DNA of 57,898 nucleotides from Planosporangium flavigriseum (GTDB lineage: Bacteria > Actinomycetota > Actinomycetes > Mycobacteriales > Micromonosporaceae). Of this stretch, positions 43,112 through 51,643 are shown in pieces. How positions within the stretch are numbered: position 1 is the stretch's first letter; each line of letters opens with the position of its first letter. Position numbers and translations under genes: made by a program. The notes beneath the pieces were generated by a model. It was not told the origin of the DNA. It ran no database searches and saw only the letters and a list, made by a program, of their open reading frames with translations. Location of the stretch: NCBI RefSeq assembly GCF_011947225.1, contig NZ_JAATVW010000025.1, forward strand, positions 1 to 57,898. Direction: 5' to 3'.

Positions 43112-43753
43112 TCAGGGGCGGGGGAGCAGCGCCTCGAGACCGGTCAGAACCACGTTCAGCCCGTACTCGAACTCCTGCTCGGGATCGGAGTTGGCGAGTT
43201 CCGGGCCGACCTCCTCGACGGTCGGCAGCAGCCGGCCCGCTGAGGGCTGGTCGAGCGTGTCCGCGGGCGGGCGCGCCGCCGGGTGGATGGCGAAGTAGTC
43301 GCGCAGCTCGATCTCCTGTGTTCCGAGCGAGTATGCGACGAGCGTCCGGTAGGCCCGGGCGGTGTTCCGCGGGTCGAACCCCGCCGCGCGAAACGACCGG
43401 AAACCGGCCTCCACGAAGGCCAGGGCGTCCGGGGTGCGGGGCGGGAACCGGGCGATCAGCGTCGCGGCGTACGGGTGCCGCAGCGCGACTGTCCGTGCCG
43501 AGCGCATGATCCGGCGCGCGGTCTCCTGCCAGCTCACCCCCGGTGGCGGCGCTTCGATCTCGGCGAGCATGAGCTGGGTGACCGCCTCCAGGACCGCTTC
43601 CTTGTCCGGGAAGTAGTTGTAGAGCGCCATCGCCGAGGTCGACAGCTCGGTGGCCAGCCGGCGCATCGTCAGCGCGTCGAGGCCTTCGGCATCCAGCACG
43701 GCCAGCGCCGCTTCGGCTATCCCGCGCTCGGTGAGGCGTGCCTTTCTGGGCAT
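43112..43753 (-). CDS. TetR-family transcriptional regulator
   Basis: 213 residues. The N-terminal TetR helix-turn-helix (RGIAEAALAVLDAEG, LTMRRLATELSTSAMALYNY, FPDKEAVLEAV) is followed by a TetR_C-type ligand domain. It is divergent from the MacB-type exporter operon, 108 nt apart, and is its likely repressor, released by an exported compound or drug. An inverted repeat in the gap is the candidate operator. Confidence 0.92.
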   Translation of the reverse strand: MPRKARLTERGIAEAALAVLDAEGLDALTMRRLATELSTSAMALYNYFPDKEAVLEAVTQLMLAEIEAPPPGVSWQETARRIMRSARTVALRHPYAATLIARFPPRTPDALAFVEAGFRSFRAAGFDPRNTARAYRTLVAYSLGTQEIELRDYFAIHPAARPPADTLDQPSAGRLLPTVEEVGPELANSDPEQEFEYGLNVVLTGLEALLPRP

Positions 43754-43813
43754 TTCCGCCTCCTTCGTTCGGCCGACTGCTACATGACTCGCGTACTCGT
43801 TATTACTTACGCC

Positions 43814-43838
43814 GTACGTTTAACTCAGAACAACGTAC
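43814..43838. promoter_or_regulatory. Candidate TetR operator
   Basis: GTACGTT (43814-43820) and AACGTAC (43832-43838) form a perfect inverted repeat spaced 11 nt, in the intergenic gap between the divergent tetR and exporter genes. Position and symmetry fit a TetR-family binding site. Confidence 0.55.
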
Positions 43839-43861
43839 ACGTAGTGAAGGGTAAACCTCAG

Positions 43862-44614
43862 ATGTCCATGGTCAAGTCCCCGACCGGGGTGGGCACCGCG
43901 GCGAGAGCGGTCGGAGCCACCAAGCGATACGGCCGGGCGGATTCGGCGGTACGCGCGCTCGACGATGTCAGTGTGGAGTTCCCGAGCGGAGTCTTCACCG
44001 CCATCATGGGCCCGTCCGGGTCCGGCAAGTCCACGCTGCTGCACTGCCTGGCGGGGCTGGACACGCTGACGTCCGGCCAGGTGTTCATCGGTGACACCGA
44101 CGTCTCCAGTCTGTCCGACGGCGACCTCACGCTGCTGCGCCGCAACCGGCTCGGGTTCATCTTCCAGACGTACAACCTGGTGCCGACGCTGACGGCGGAA
44201 GAGAACATCGTCCTGCCGCTGCGACTGGGTGGGCGCAAGGCCGACCACGAGTGGCTCGCCCAGGTCGTCTCCGCGGTCGGGCTCGCCGACCGCCTCCACC
44301 ACACGCCCGCCGAACTGTCCGGTGGACAGCAGCAGCGCGTGGCCGCGGCCCGGGCGCTGATCACGCGGCCCGAGATCGTCTTCGCGGACGAGCCCACCGG
44401 CGCGCTCGACTCGCGCTCCAGCGCTGAGCTGCTGCGGTTCCTGCGCCACGCGGTCGACGCGTACGGCCAGACCATCGTCATGGTGACCCACGACGCGGTC
44501 GCCGCCAGCTACGCCGACCGCGTGCTCTTCCTGCGGGACGGCCAGGTTGTCTCCGAGATGACCGAGCCGACCGCCGACCGGATCCTCGACGCCATGAAGG
44601 GCCTCGGTGAGTGA
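43862..44614 (+). CDS. MacB-type ABC transporter ATP-binding protein
   Basis: 250 residues from ATG 43862; an ATG two codons later is also possible. Walker A IMGPSGSGKSTLLHCLAG, Q-loop IFQTYNLVPTLTAEENI, signature LSGGQQQRVAAARAL, Walker B IVFADEPTGALDSRS and switch VTHDAVA are intact. It belongs to the LolD/MacB/FtsE class that powers FtsX-like permeases by mechanotransmission. Its stop overlaps the permease start (TGATG). Confidence 0.93.
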   Translation: MSMVKSPTGVGTAARAVGATKRYGRADSAVRALDDVSVEFPSGVFTAIMGPSGSGKSTLLHCLAGLDTLTSGQVFIGDTDVSSLSDGDLTLLRRNRLGFIFQTYNLVPTLTAEENIVLPLRLGGRKADHEWLAQVVSAVGLADRLHHTPAELSGGQQQRVAAARALITRPEIVFADEPTGALDSRSSAELLRFLRHAVDAYGQTIVMVTHDAVAASYADRVLFLRDGQVVSEMTEPTADRILDAMKGLGE

Positions 44615-47151
44615 TGTTCACGCTCACCCTCAAGGGCCTGCTCGCCCGTAAGGTGCGGCTGTTCCTGACGGCGATCTCGGTCATGCTCGGCGTGGCGTTC
44701 GTGAGCGGCACGCTCGTCCTCACCGACACGGTGAACGCGGCGTTCGACCAGCTCTACGCCGGGCTGACCAAGGGCACCGACGTGACCGTCCGGGCCAAGT
44801 CGGCGTTCACCGACACCTCTACGCTGGGCTCGCCCAAGCCGTTCGACACGAAGGTCGTCGACCAGGTCCGCAAGGTGGACGGCGTCGCGGCTGCCGAAGG
44901 CTCGCTGACCGGGTACGCGCTGATGCTCGACAAGTCCGGCAAGCCGATCCAGCCCGGCGGCGCGCCGACCCTGGGCGCCGGCTACCAGATCGACCGGAAG
45001 CTGGCCGGCGGGTTCACGCTGCGCCAGGGGCGGGGGCCGCAGACACCGACCGAGGTGGTCATCGACGCGGCGACGGCCAAGAAGCAGGGCTTCGTGCCGG
45101 GCGACACCATCAAGGTCATGTTCGCGACGGGTGGCCAGCGGCCATTCACCGTCGTGGGCATCGCCGGGTTCGGCGAGGCCGACAACCTGGCGGGGGCGAC
45201 GCTCGCCACGTTCCAGATGTCGACGGCCCAGCAGTTGCTCGGCCGGGTCGGCCAGTTCGACACGATCGACGTGCGCGGTGAGTCCGGGGTCAAGCCCGAC
45301 GAGCTGCGGGCGCGGATCGCGCGCGTCCTCCCCGCCGATATGGAGGCGGTGACCAGCACGACCGTCGCCAGCGAGGCCAGCAAGTCCGTCGGTGAGGCGC
45401 TCAAGATCTTTACCGCGATCTTCCTGGGATTCGCGGCGGTCTCGCTGCTGGTGGGCTCATTCATCATCTGGAACACGTTCTCGATCCTGGTCACCCAGCG
45501 CTCCCGTGAGCACGCGCTGCTGCGGGCGATCGGTGCCGGTCGCCGGCAAATCCTCGGCAGCGTTCTCGTCGAGGCGGTCGTGGTCGGCCTGGTCGCCTCC
45601 GGCCTCGGCCTCGGCGTCGGTCTGCTGGTGGCGAGCGGTCTGCGCGGGCTGCTGTCGGTGATCGGTATGGAGCTTCCGAACACGACGCTGCAGCTTCACG
45701 CCCGTACGGTGGTCGCCGCCGTCGCCGTCGGCGTCGGCATCACGTTGGTGGCGGCGCTGGCACCGGCGTGGAAGGCGACCCGCATTCCGCCGATCGCCGC
45801 GCTCCGCGACGCGGCAACCCCGGCGAAGGGGGTCTCGCGCTGGCGCCTGGTCCTCGGTGGCTTGCTGTTCGTCGGCGGGGTGGCGGGGCTGGTCCGGGCG
45901 ATGAGCGTGGACGCGCAGGTGGCCGCCGCCGGTGTCGGGGCGCTGGCCACGTTCTTCGGGCTCACGATGCTGGCGCCGGTCGTGGTCCGGCCGCTGGTAC
46001 GGGTACTCGGCGCGCCGATCGCGGGCAGCGTCACGGGCGGCATGGGCCGGCTGAACGCGGCACGCTCCCCGCGCCGTACCGCCTCCACCGCGACGGCGCT
46101 CGTCATCGGGCTCGCGCTCGTCGTGGGCATCACCGTGGTGGCGTCGTCGATCAAGGCGTCGGTCGGTGACGTGGTCGACCGGGCGAACAAGGCGGACCTG
46201 ATCCTCAAGTCCGCCAGCCAGTTCGCGCCGGGCTTCCCGTCCGGGGTGGCCGACAAGCTGCGTAAGCTGCCGGAAGTTGGTGCGGTGTCGCAGCTGCGCT
46301 TCGGGGCGGCGCAGATCGGCGGCATGACGGACTACATCGCCGGGGTGGACCCCGCCACGGTCGACCGGATGGCCAACCTCGGCGTCGCGTCCGGCTCGGT
46401 CGCCGCGCTCGGTCACGACGGCGTGCTGGTCAACACCGACGTCGCGAAGGCCAAGGGTCTGCGGGTGGGCTCGCCGTTCACGGTGAAGTTCGCGCAGACC
46501 GGCGACCAGAAGCTGCGGGTGGCCGGCACGTTCACCGACAAGACCCTGGTCGGCTCCAGCTACCTGATCAGCCTGGACACCTACAACGCCAACTTCAGCG
46601 AGCGCCTCGATATCGCGGTGCTGGTGGGCGCCCGCAAGGGAGTGACCACCGAGCAGGTCAAGCAGGCGGCGAAGGTGGCCCTGACGGAGTACCCGAACGT
46701 CTCGGTTCAGGACAGCGCCGAGCTGAAGAAGACCCAGAACGACAGTGTCAACCAGCTGCTCGGGATGGTCTATGTCATGCTCCTGCTGGCCGTCGTGATC
46801 GCCCTGCTCGGCGTGGTCAACACACTGGCGCTGTCGGTGCTGGAGCGGACCCGGGAACTCGGCCTGCTCCGGGCGGTCGGCATGACCCGCCGGCAGGTCC
46901 GTTCAGCGGTTCGGTGGGAAGCGGTGTTGATCGCGGCCGTCGGCGCGGTCCTCGGGCTGTGCCTGGGGCTCGCGTTCGGCGCGGCGTTCTCCCGGGCGCT
47001 CGCGGACATCGGGATTGTCACCGTCGCGGTTCCGATCGTGCAGCCGGTCGTGTGCGCGATCATCGCCGCGCTGGCCGGTGTCGTCGCCGCGATCCTGCCG
47101 GCGCGCCGGGCAGCCAAGGTCGACATCCTGCGGGCCGTCGTAGCGGAGTGA
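44614..47151 (+). CDS. FtsX/MacB-type ABC exporter permease
   Basis: 845 residues with an ATG overlapping the ATPase stop by 1 nt. One N-terminal transmembrane helix, a large extracytoplasmic domain (about 45-255), three helices forming the first FtsX unit (LLVGSFIIWNTFSILVTQRS), then a further helix pair, a second extracytoplasmic domain (about 520-700) and a second FtsX unit (LLAVVIALLGVVNTLALSV). This 4+4 topology is the usual actinobacterial form. With the ATPase and TetR it forms a likely drug, peptide or lipid efflux system. Confidence 0.93.
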   Translation: MFTLTLKGLLARKVRLFLTAISVMLGVAFVSGTLVLTDTVNAAFDQLYAGLTKGTDVTVRAKSAFTDTSTLGSPKPFDTKVVDQVRKVDGVAAAEGSLTGYALMLDKSGKPIQPGGAPTLGAGYQIDRKLAGGFTLRQGRGPQTPTEVVIDAATAKKQGFVPGDTIKVMFATGGQRPFTVVGIAGFGEADNLAGATLATFQMSTAQQLLGRVGQFDTIDVRGESGVKPDELRARIARVLPADMEAVTSTTVASEASKSVGEALKIFTAIFLGFAAVSLLVGSFIIWNTFSILVTQRSREHALLRAIGAGRRQILGSVLVEAVVVGLVASGLGLGVGLLVASGLRGLLSVIGMELPNTTLQLHARTVVAAVAVGVGITLVAALAPAWKATRIPPIAALRDAATPAKGVSRWRLVLGGLLFVGGVAGLVRAMSVDAQVAAAGVGALATFFGLTMLAPVVVRPLVRVLGAPIAGSVTGGMGRLNAARSPRRTASTATALVIGLALVVGITVVASSIKASVGDVVDRANKADLILKSASQFAPGFPSGVADKLRKLPEVGAVSQLRFGAAQIGGMTDYIAGVDPATVDRMANLGVASGSVAALGHDGVLVNTDVAKAKGLRVGSPFTVKFAQTGDQKLRVAGTFTDKTLVGSSYLISLDTYNANFSERLDIAVLVGARKGVTTEQVKQAAKVALTEYPNVSVQDSAELKKTQNDSVNQLLGMVYVMLLLAVVIALLGVVNTLALSVLERTRELGLLRAVGMTRRQVRSAVRWEAVLIAAVGAVLGLCLGLAFGAAFSRALADIGIVTVAVPIVQPVVCAIIAALAGVVAAILPARRAAKVDILRAVVAE

Positions 47152-47157
47152 TCCGAA

Positions 47158-47195
47158 CTCGCTGCCCCGTGAGCGGCCGCTCACGGGGCAGCGAG
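47158..47195 (+). terminator. Perfect 19-bp palindrome terminator
   Basis: CTCGCTGCCCCGTGAGCGG (47158-47176) is followed directly by its reverse complement (47177-47195), with NotI site GCGGCCGC at the centre. It terminates the exporter operon and, being symmetrical, also serves the convergent zinc-ribbon gene. Confidence 0.88.
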
Positions 47196-47197
47196 CC

Positions 47198-47473
47198 TCA
47201 CAGCTGGGTGGTCCCGCCACCCGGGGGAGCCCCGACGGCGTCCCGTACCTGGCGACCCTTGTCCATGCCGCTTGCGCGGGCGCAGTGCGCGCAACAGAAG
47301 AACCGGCCGTCGACCTCGACGCCGTGCCCCACGATCTTGACCTCGCAGTGCTCGCAGATGGGCGCGAGCCGGTGGATGGCGCACTCGAACGAGTCGAACA
47401 CGTGGACGTCGCCTGCCGCGTGGACCTCGAACGACATGCGGTAGTCGTTCTTACAGACTTCGCAAACGGCCAT
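47198..47473 (-). CDS. Small zinc-ribbon protein
   Basis: 91 residues from ATG 47473. Cys pairs in AVCEVCKNDY, DSFECAIHRLAPICEHC and RFFCCAHCARASG, plus a conserved His, form one or two zinc ribbons. The C-terminus is short and Gly-rich. Actinobacteria carry this family widely as prokaryotic metallothionein-like or hypothetical proteins. No catalytic motif is seen. Likely roles are metal binding or protein interaction. It is divergent from the FKBP gene. Confidence 0.8.
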   Translation of the reverse strand: MAVCEVCKNDYRMSFEVHAAGDVHVFDSFECAIHRLAPICEHCEVKIVGHGVEVDGRFFCCAHCARASGMDKGRQVRDAVGAPPGGGTTQL

Positions 47474-47557
47474 GCTTCGAGCCTGCGCCCTGCCGCCGAG
47501 GGCGGCAACCGGAGGCGCGGCAGGCCGCCGAGCGGCTTGTGATCTAGGCTGGCCGGT

Positions 47558-47932
47558 ATGACCGCGAGCAAACCGACCGTTGAATTTCCCGGGGGCGATG
47601 CCCCGACCGACCTCCAGATCGAGGACCTCGTCGTCGGCGAGGGCCAGGAGGCCAAGGCCGGCGACCAGGTGGTCGTGCACTACGTCGGCGTGGCGCACTC
47701 GACCGGCGAGGAGTTCGACGCCTCGTGGAACCGGGGCTCGCCGTTCGCGTTCCCGCTCGGCGCCGGCCGGGTCATCGCCGGGTGGGACCAGGGAGTCCAG
47801 GGCATGCGGGTCGGCGGGCGCCGGCAGCTGACCATCCCGCCGCAGCTCGGGTACGGCGACCGCGGGGCGGGCAACGTCATCAAGCCCGGTGAGACCCTGA
47901 TCTTCGTGGTTGACCTTCTCGGGGTGCAGTAG
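47558..47932 (+). CDS. FKBP-type peptidyl-prolyl cis-trans isomerase
   Basis: 124 residues, a single cytosolic FKBP domain: VVVHYVGVAHSTGEEFDASW, FPLGAGRVIAGWDQGVQGM, RRQLTIPPQLGYGDRG and TLIFVVDLLGV. The active-site Tyr, Asp, Trp and Phe positions typical of FKBP are kept. There is no signal peptide. It assists protein folding by proline isomerisation. It is monocistronic, followed by a hairpin with a T-rich tail. Confidence 0.95.
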   Translation: MTASKPTVEFPGGDAPTDLQIEDLVVGEGQEAKAGDQVVVHYVGVAHSTGEEFDASWNRGSPFAFPLGAGRVIAGWDQGVQGMRVGGRRQLTIPPQLGYGDRGAGNVIKPGETLIFVVDLLGVQ

Positions 47933-47958
47933 CCACCCGGGCGCAGTACCAGCCAGAG

Positions 47959-47999
47959 CCCGACCGCTGCGGCCAGACCGGAGCGGTCGGGCGTCCTTT
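47959..47999 (+). terminator. Hairpin terminator after FKBP gene
   Basis: CCCGACCGCT (47959-47968) pairs with AGCGGTCGGG (47982-47991), followed by CGTCCTTTA. A classical stem plus T-rich tail 27 nt after the stop. Confidence 0.82.
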
Positions 48000-48267
48000 A
48001 TATTGCGGCGGAAATCGTCCCGCCCTGCCCGGACGTCGGCATGAACCCGGACGTCCGCTTTGTTCCGAGGATCCCCGACACGCCGGAGAAATCGCCGTTG
48101 GTCGACCCGGGCGAGGTACTCGCGCGGGCGGTTGCGCAAGCCGTCGAATGCGGTACCGCCCCTGCTCATGGGGCTGATTGGGCACTATGCCGCGCCGCGC
48201 CGCGCCGCACATGGCGCCGGCCGCAGGTGCCCGCGTAACAGACACGTAAACGGCGTGACACGAATCC

Positions 48268-48326
48268 TTGACATCGCGGATTGCTGCCCCTAGGTTCTAA
48301 GCACCCTGTTGTGACATCGATTACCT
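48268..48326 (+). promoter_or_regulatory. Promoter-operator module 1 (P1) of the sugar operon
   Basis: TTGACA (48268-48273), 17 bp, TAGGTT (48291-48296), 14 bp, then operator motif GTGACATCGATTACCT (48311-48326). It lies about 600 nt upstream of the binding-protein gene, the first of four identical modules in the window. The operator would sit at about +8, a repressor position. No supported gene exists in 48000-48934. The 48000-48267 part holds only a CGCCGCGCCGC run (around 48190), and the stretch to module 2 looks like leader or decayed sequence. Confidence 0.75.
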
Positions 48327-48681
48327 CGCCTCACGACGATCACATCGAACGGTGGCGAGCGGTAGGAACAGTGCTGGTCCAGCCCACACGGTGGGCCGCG
48401 CTGCTTCGTGACGCGATCGCTCGGAACGAGCGTGACCGTCGGGAGGTGGTGGTGTCGTGGTGCCGGCGGCGAGCGTGAGTAGTCCGTCAGCGTCGCGTCG
48501 CGCGTCGCGCCGTCGGTCGGCTCGGTCAACGTGCCGAACCAGCACGTCGTGGCGCTTAACCGCCGGGTGTGGCAAAGCGGAAATTCCGTCCGATAAGGAA
48601 AGTTTCGTCGCCGTGCGGCGGGCCGGTCCGTTGTGGATTTTCCATGGCGGTGAGCACTGGCCGTCCTGGCGCCGAAGAGGA

Positions 48682-48740
48682 TTGACAATCCGGTTGGCGG
48701 TACCTAGCTTGAGTGCACTCGGTCGTGACATCGATTACCT
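48682..48740 (+). promoter_or_regulatory. Promoter-operator module 2 (P2) of the sugar operon
   Basis: TTGACA (48682-48687), 17 bp, TAGCTT (48705-48710), 14 bp, then GTGACATCGATTACCT (48725-48740). It lies about 195 nt before the binding-protein start, so it is probably the main operon promoter, with P1 414 bp upstream as a second start. The 16-bp operator motif is identical in both. Confidence 0.8.
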
Positions 48741-48934
48741 CCCATGGCACAACACTCCGGAGTCGGAGCGGGTAAGGCGCGGGAAACTGCCGGTCGGAGC
48801 CCGATCGGCTCCGATGGCCGCGGTGGTGTCGCGGTGCGACGCCACCGGACGGAGGCGCTGGAGCGGCAGCGACTCGGCGAGTTAAGAGGCAAGCCCCCTA
48901 TAAACGCGTAACACCTTCGAAAGGGACGTACCGG

Positions 48935-49984
48935 ATGGACGTTTTCAGCGCCAAGCTGACGCGCCGCGGCTCGTTAGGCCTCGCCGGCGCCGCCGTGCTG
49001 GCCACGGCCACGGCCTGTGGCTCGTCGTCGGGCTCGAAGAGCGACTCGGGTAAGAAGGAGCTCACCATCGGCTGGTCGGTGGCGTACTTCGACCACCCCG
49101 TCTACCAGCTGATGATGGAAGGCATCAAGGAGGAGGCCGCCAAGCAGGGCGTCAAGGTCATCCTCTCGGACGGCAAGAACGACCCGGCCATCCAGACCCA
49201 GCAGCTCAACAACTTCCTCGCCCAGAAGGTCGACGGAATCATCCTGACCCCGGCGGTCTCCGACCCGATGATCCCGGCGGTGAAGAAGGTCAACGCGGCT
49301 AAGGTGCCGTTCGCGATCGTCGACCGGCGGATGGAGACCAAGGGCTCCGGCATCAAGTGGGACTTCCTCGTCAGCTGGGACATGGTCAAGTCCGGCACGG
49401 TCGGCGGTGAGCAGGTCGTCAAGGCGCTGAACGGCAAGGGCAAGATCGCCGTCGTCGAGGGCACGGCCGGCGCGGGCTCCACGGTCGACCGCGGTGGCGC
49501 GTTCTACAAGGTGATCACCCAGAACCCGGGCATCGAGGTCGTCTACAAGGCGGACGGCGACTTCAAGCGCAGCGGTGGCCAGCAGGTGACCGAAGCCATC
49601 CTCCAGCGCTTCCCGAAGGGCTCGATCGACGCCATCTACTACATGGCCGACGAGATGCTGTTCGGTGGAATCCAGGCGGTCAAGGCCGCCGGCCGCCGCG
49701 CCGACCTGAAGATCATCAGCTGCGACGGCGACAAGAACGCGCTCGACCTGCTGCGCAAGGGTGAGATCGACTACGACGGCATCTTCTTCCCCAAGGACGA
49801 GGGCGTCATCGGCACCCGCCTCATGGCCCAGAAGCTCAAGGGTGAGAAGCCCGACCTCGCCAACCAGGAGTACGAGGGCCGCAAGGCCGCTCTCGTCGAG
49901 CACGAGGGCATGCCCTGGGTGAAGCCGGACTTCTTCGGTGTCGACTCCACCAACATGAACGACCCGATGTACAAGGGCTGGTAA
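48935..49984 (+). CDS. Sugar ABC transporter substrate-binding lipoprotein
   Basis: 349 residues. Lipoprotein signal with lipobox ATAC (Cys28) and an RR pair at 10-11. Periplasmic-binding-protein type 4 fold as in ribose/galactofuranose receptors: LTIGWSVAYFDHPVYQLMM, QLNNFLAQKVDGIILTPAVS, AIVDRRMETKGSG, VVEGTAGAGSTVDRGGAF and IISCDGDKNALDLLRKGE. GAAAGGGA precedes the ATG. It binds a pentose, hexose or polyol outside the cell. First gene of the operon after the P1/P2 modules. The exact sugar is unknown. Confidence 0.93.
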   Translation: MDVFSAKLTRRGSLGLAGAAVLATATACGSSSGSKSDSGKKELTIGWSVAYFDHPVYQLMMEGIKEEAAKQGVKVILSDGKNDPAIQTQQLNNFLAQKVDGIILTPAVSDPMIPAVKKVNAAKVPFAIVDRRMETKGSGIKWDFLVSWDMVKSGTVGGEQVVKALNGKGKIAVVEGTAGAGSTVDRGGAFYKVITQNPGIEVVYKADGDFKRSGGQQVTEAILQRFPKGSIDAIYYMADEMLFGGIQAVKAAGRRADLKIISCDGDKNALDLLRKGEIDYDGIFFPKDEGVIGTRLMAQKLKGEKPDLANQEYEGRKAALVEHEGMPWVKPDFFGVDSTNMNDPMYKGW

Positions 49985-50021
49985 CAGACCCGGTTAGACG
50001 TCGCGGAGCGCAATCCGCACC

Positions 50022-50066
50022 CGTTCTTCCCGCTCGCCGTCCAGCCGACGGCGAGCGGGAAGAACG
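50022..50066 (+). promoter_or_regulatory. Perfect 19-bp intercistronic stem-loop
   Basis: CGTTCTTCCCGCTCGCCGT (50022-50040), loop CCAGCCG, ACGGCGAGCGGGAAGAACG (50048-50066). It lies between the binding-protein and ATPase genes with no T-run. Such structures let a binding-protein message be kept at higher level than the rest of the operon, by partial termination or 3' end protection. Confidence 0.75.
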
Positions 50067-50110
50067 CACATCGACCGACCGCAACGGGAGTACGAGAAAG
50101 GGGGCGTTCC

Positions 50111-51643
50111 ATGGTCGCTTCATCGACTCCACAGCCCCTCCTGCGTATGGAGGGCATAACCAAGTCGTTCGGCAACGTCCAGGTGCTCCACGGTGTCGAC
50201 CTCGAGGTCGGGCGCGGCGAGGTCCTGGGCCTGCTGGGTGAGAACGGCGCCGGCAAGTCGACGCTGTTGAACATCCTGAATGGGGTGCTCCAGCGCGACA
50301 CCGGCGCTATCCACCTCGACGGCGAGCCGGTCGAGTTCGCCGGGCCGAAGCAGGCGCAGGACGCCGGCCTGGCCTTCATCCACCAGGAACTGAGCGTCCT
50401 GCCGTACCTCACCGTTGCGGAGAACATCTTCATCGGCCGCCTACCCCGCCGTAAGGGCGCCCCCTGGCTGGTCGACTGGGCGGCCTGCTACCGGCAGGCG
50501 GGGGAGATCCTCGAGCGTCTCGCGGTGAAGATCGACCCGCGCACGATCGTCGGCCGCCTCGGCACCGCCGAGCAGGAGCTCGTCGAGATCGCCAAGGCGC
50601 TCTCGATGAACGCCCGGATCATCACCATGGACGAGCCGACGGCGTCGCTGACCGAAGCGGAGATCGAGCGGCTGTTCACCCTCATGCGGGCGCTGAAGGC
50701 CGACGGCGTCTCCGTTCTCTACGTCTCGCACCGGCTGCACGAGGTCGCCGAGATCTGTGACCGGGCGACGATCCTCCGCGATGGCAAGATCGTGAACACC
50801 GTCGACGCGAAGACGACCAGCTCCCACACCCTGGCCACCATGATGGTCGGCCGCGAGCTGTCGGAGCTGTTCCCGAAGACCGAGCACGAGCGCGGCCGCG
50901 AGACTCTCCGGGTGTCGAACCTGTCGACCGTGAAGCTCAAGGACGTCAGCTTGAGCGCCCACCAGGGCGAGATCCTCGGTATCGCCGGCCTGGTCGGCTC
51001 GGGCCGTACCGAGCTGGCCCGGGCGATCTTCGGCGCGGACCCGATCACCGCCGGCGAGATCTTCGTCGAGGGCGAGAAGGTCACGGTGGACTCGCCGGGC
51101 ACCGCCATCCGGCACGGCATCGGCCTGGTGCCCGAGGACCGCAAACTCCAGGGGGCGGTCCTGTCGATGAGCAACGCGCACAACATCAGCCTCGCCTGCA
51201 TGTCGAAGGTGAGCCGGCTCGGTCAGCTCGACCGGGGTGCCGAGAAGCAGGCGGCTAAGAAGCTAGTCGCCGACCTGCAGGTCTTCCCGCCGCGCGCCGA
51301 GCAGGAGACCGGTCGCCTGAGCGGCGGTAACCAGCAGAAGGTCGTGCTGGCCAAGTGGCTGTTCGCCGGTTCGAAGATCCTCATCGTGGACGAGCCGACT
51401 CGAGGTGTCGACGTCGGCGCCCGGGCCGCCATCCACGGGCTGCTCAATGACCTGGCCGGGCAGGGCGCGACGATCATCATTATCTCGTCCGACCTTCCCG
51501 AGGTCATGGGCATGAGCGACCGGATTCTCGTCATGCACGAGGGTCGCATCTCCGGTGAGCTCGCCCGGAAGGACTTCAGCGAGGAGGCGATCGTCATGTA
51601 CGCCTCGGGACTTGAGCCAATCAAGGAAGGGTCGAACGCGTGA
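50111..51643 (+). CDS. Sugar ABC transporter double ATP-binding protein
   Basis: 510 residues, RbsA/XylG-type with two ATPase halves. First: GENGAGKSTLLNILNG, IHQELSVLPYLTVAENI, signature region LGTAEQELVEIAKAL and MDEPTASLT. Second: the degenerate Walker A GIAGLVGSGRTELARAIFG typical of the family, signature LSGGNQQKVVLAKWLF and VDEPTRGVDVG. It powers the paired permeases. AAAGGGGG precedes ATG 50111; the stop overlaps the first permease start by 4 nt. Confidence 0.94.
   Translation: MVASSTPQPLLRMEGITKSFGNVQVLHGVDLEVGRGEVLGLLGENGAGKSTLLNILNGVLQRDTGAIHLDGEPVEFAGPKQAQDAGLAFIHQELSVLPYLTVAENIFIGRLPRRKGAPWLVDWAACYRQAGEILERLAVKIDPRTIVGRLGTAEQELVEIAKALSMNARIITMDEPTASLTEAEIERLFTLMRALKADGVSVLYVSHRLHEVAEICDRATILRDGKIVNTVDAKTTSSHTLATMMVGRELSELFPKTEHERGRETLRVSNLSTVKLKDVSLSAHQGEILGIAGLVGSGRTELARAIFGADPITAGEIFVEGEKVTVDSPGTAIRHGIGLVPEDRKLQGAVLSMSNAHNISLACMSKVSRLGQLDRGAEKQAAKKLVADLQVFPPRAEQETGRLSGGNQQKVVLAKWLFAGSKILIVDEPTRGVDVGARAAIHGLLNDLAGQGATIIIISSDLPEVMGMSDRILVMHEGRISGELARKDFSEEAIVMYASGLEPIKEGSNA

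Noticed and set aside
47198-48169. Long minus-strand extension of the zinc-ribbon frame
   Set aside because: It runs antisense through the FKBP gene; the Cys-rich protein clearly starts at ATG 47473.
48281-48885. Two small plus-strand frames between P1 and P2 (65 and 142 codons)
   Set aside because: Arg/Ser-rich, no domain, and codon third positions do not follow the neighbourhood pattern. Treated as leader sequence.
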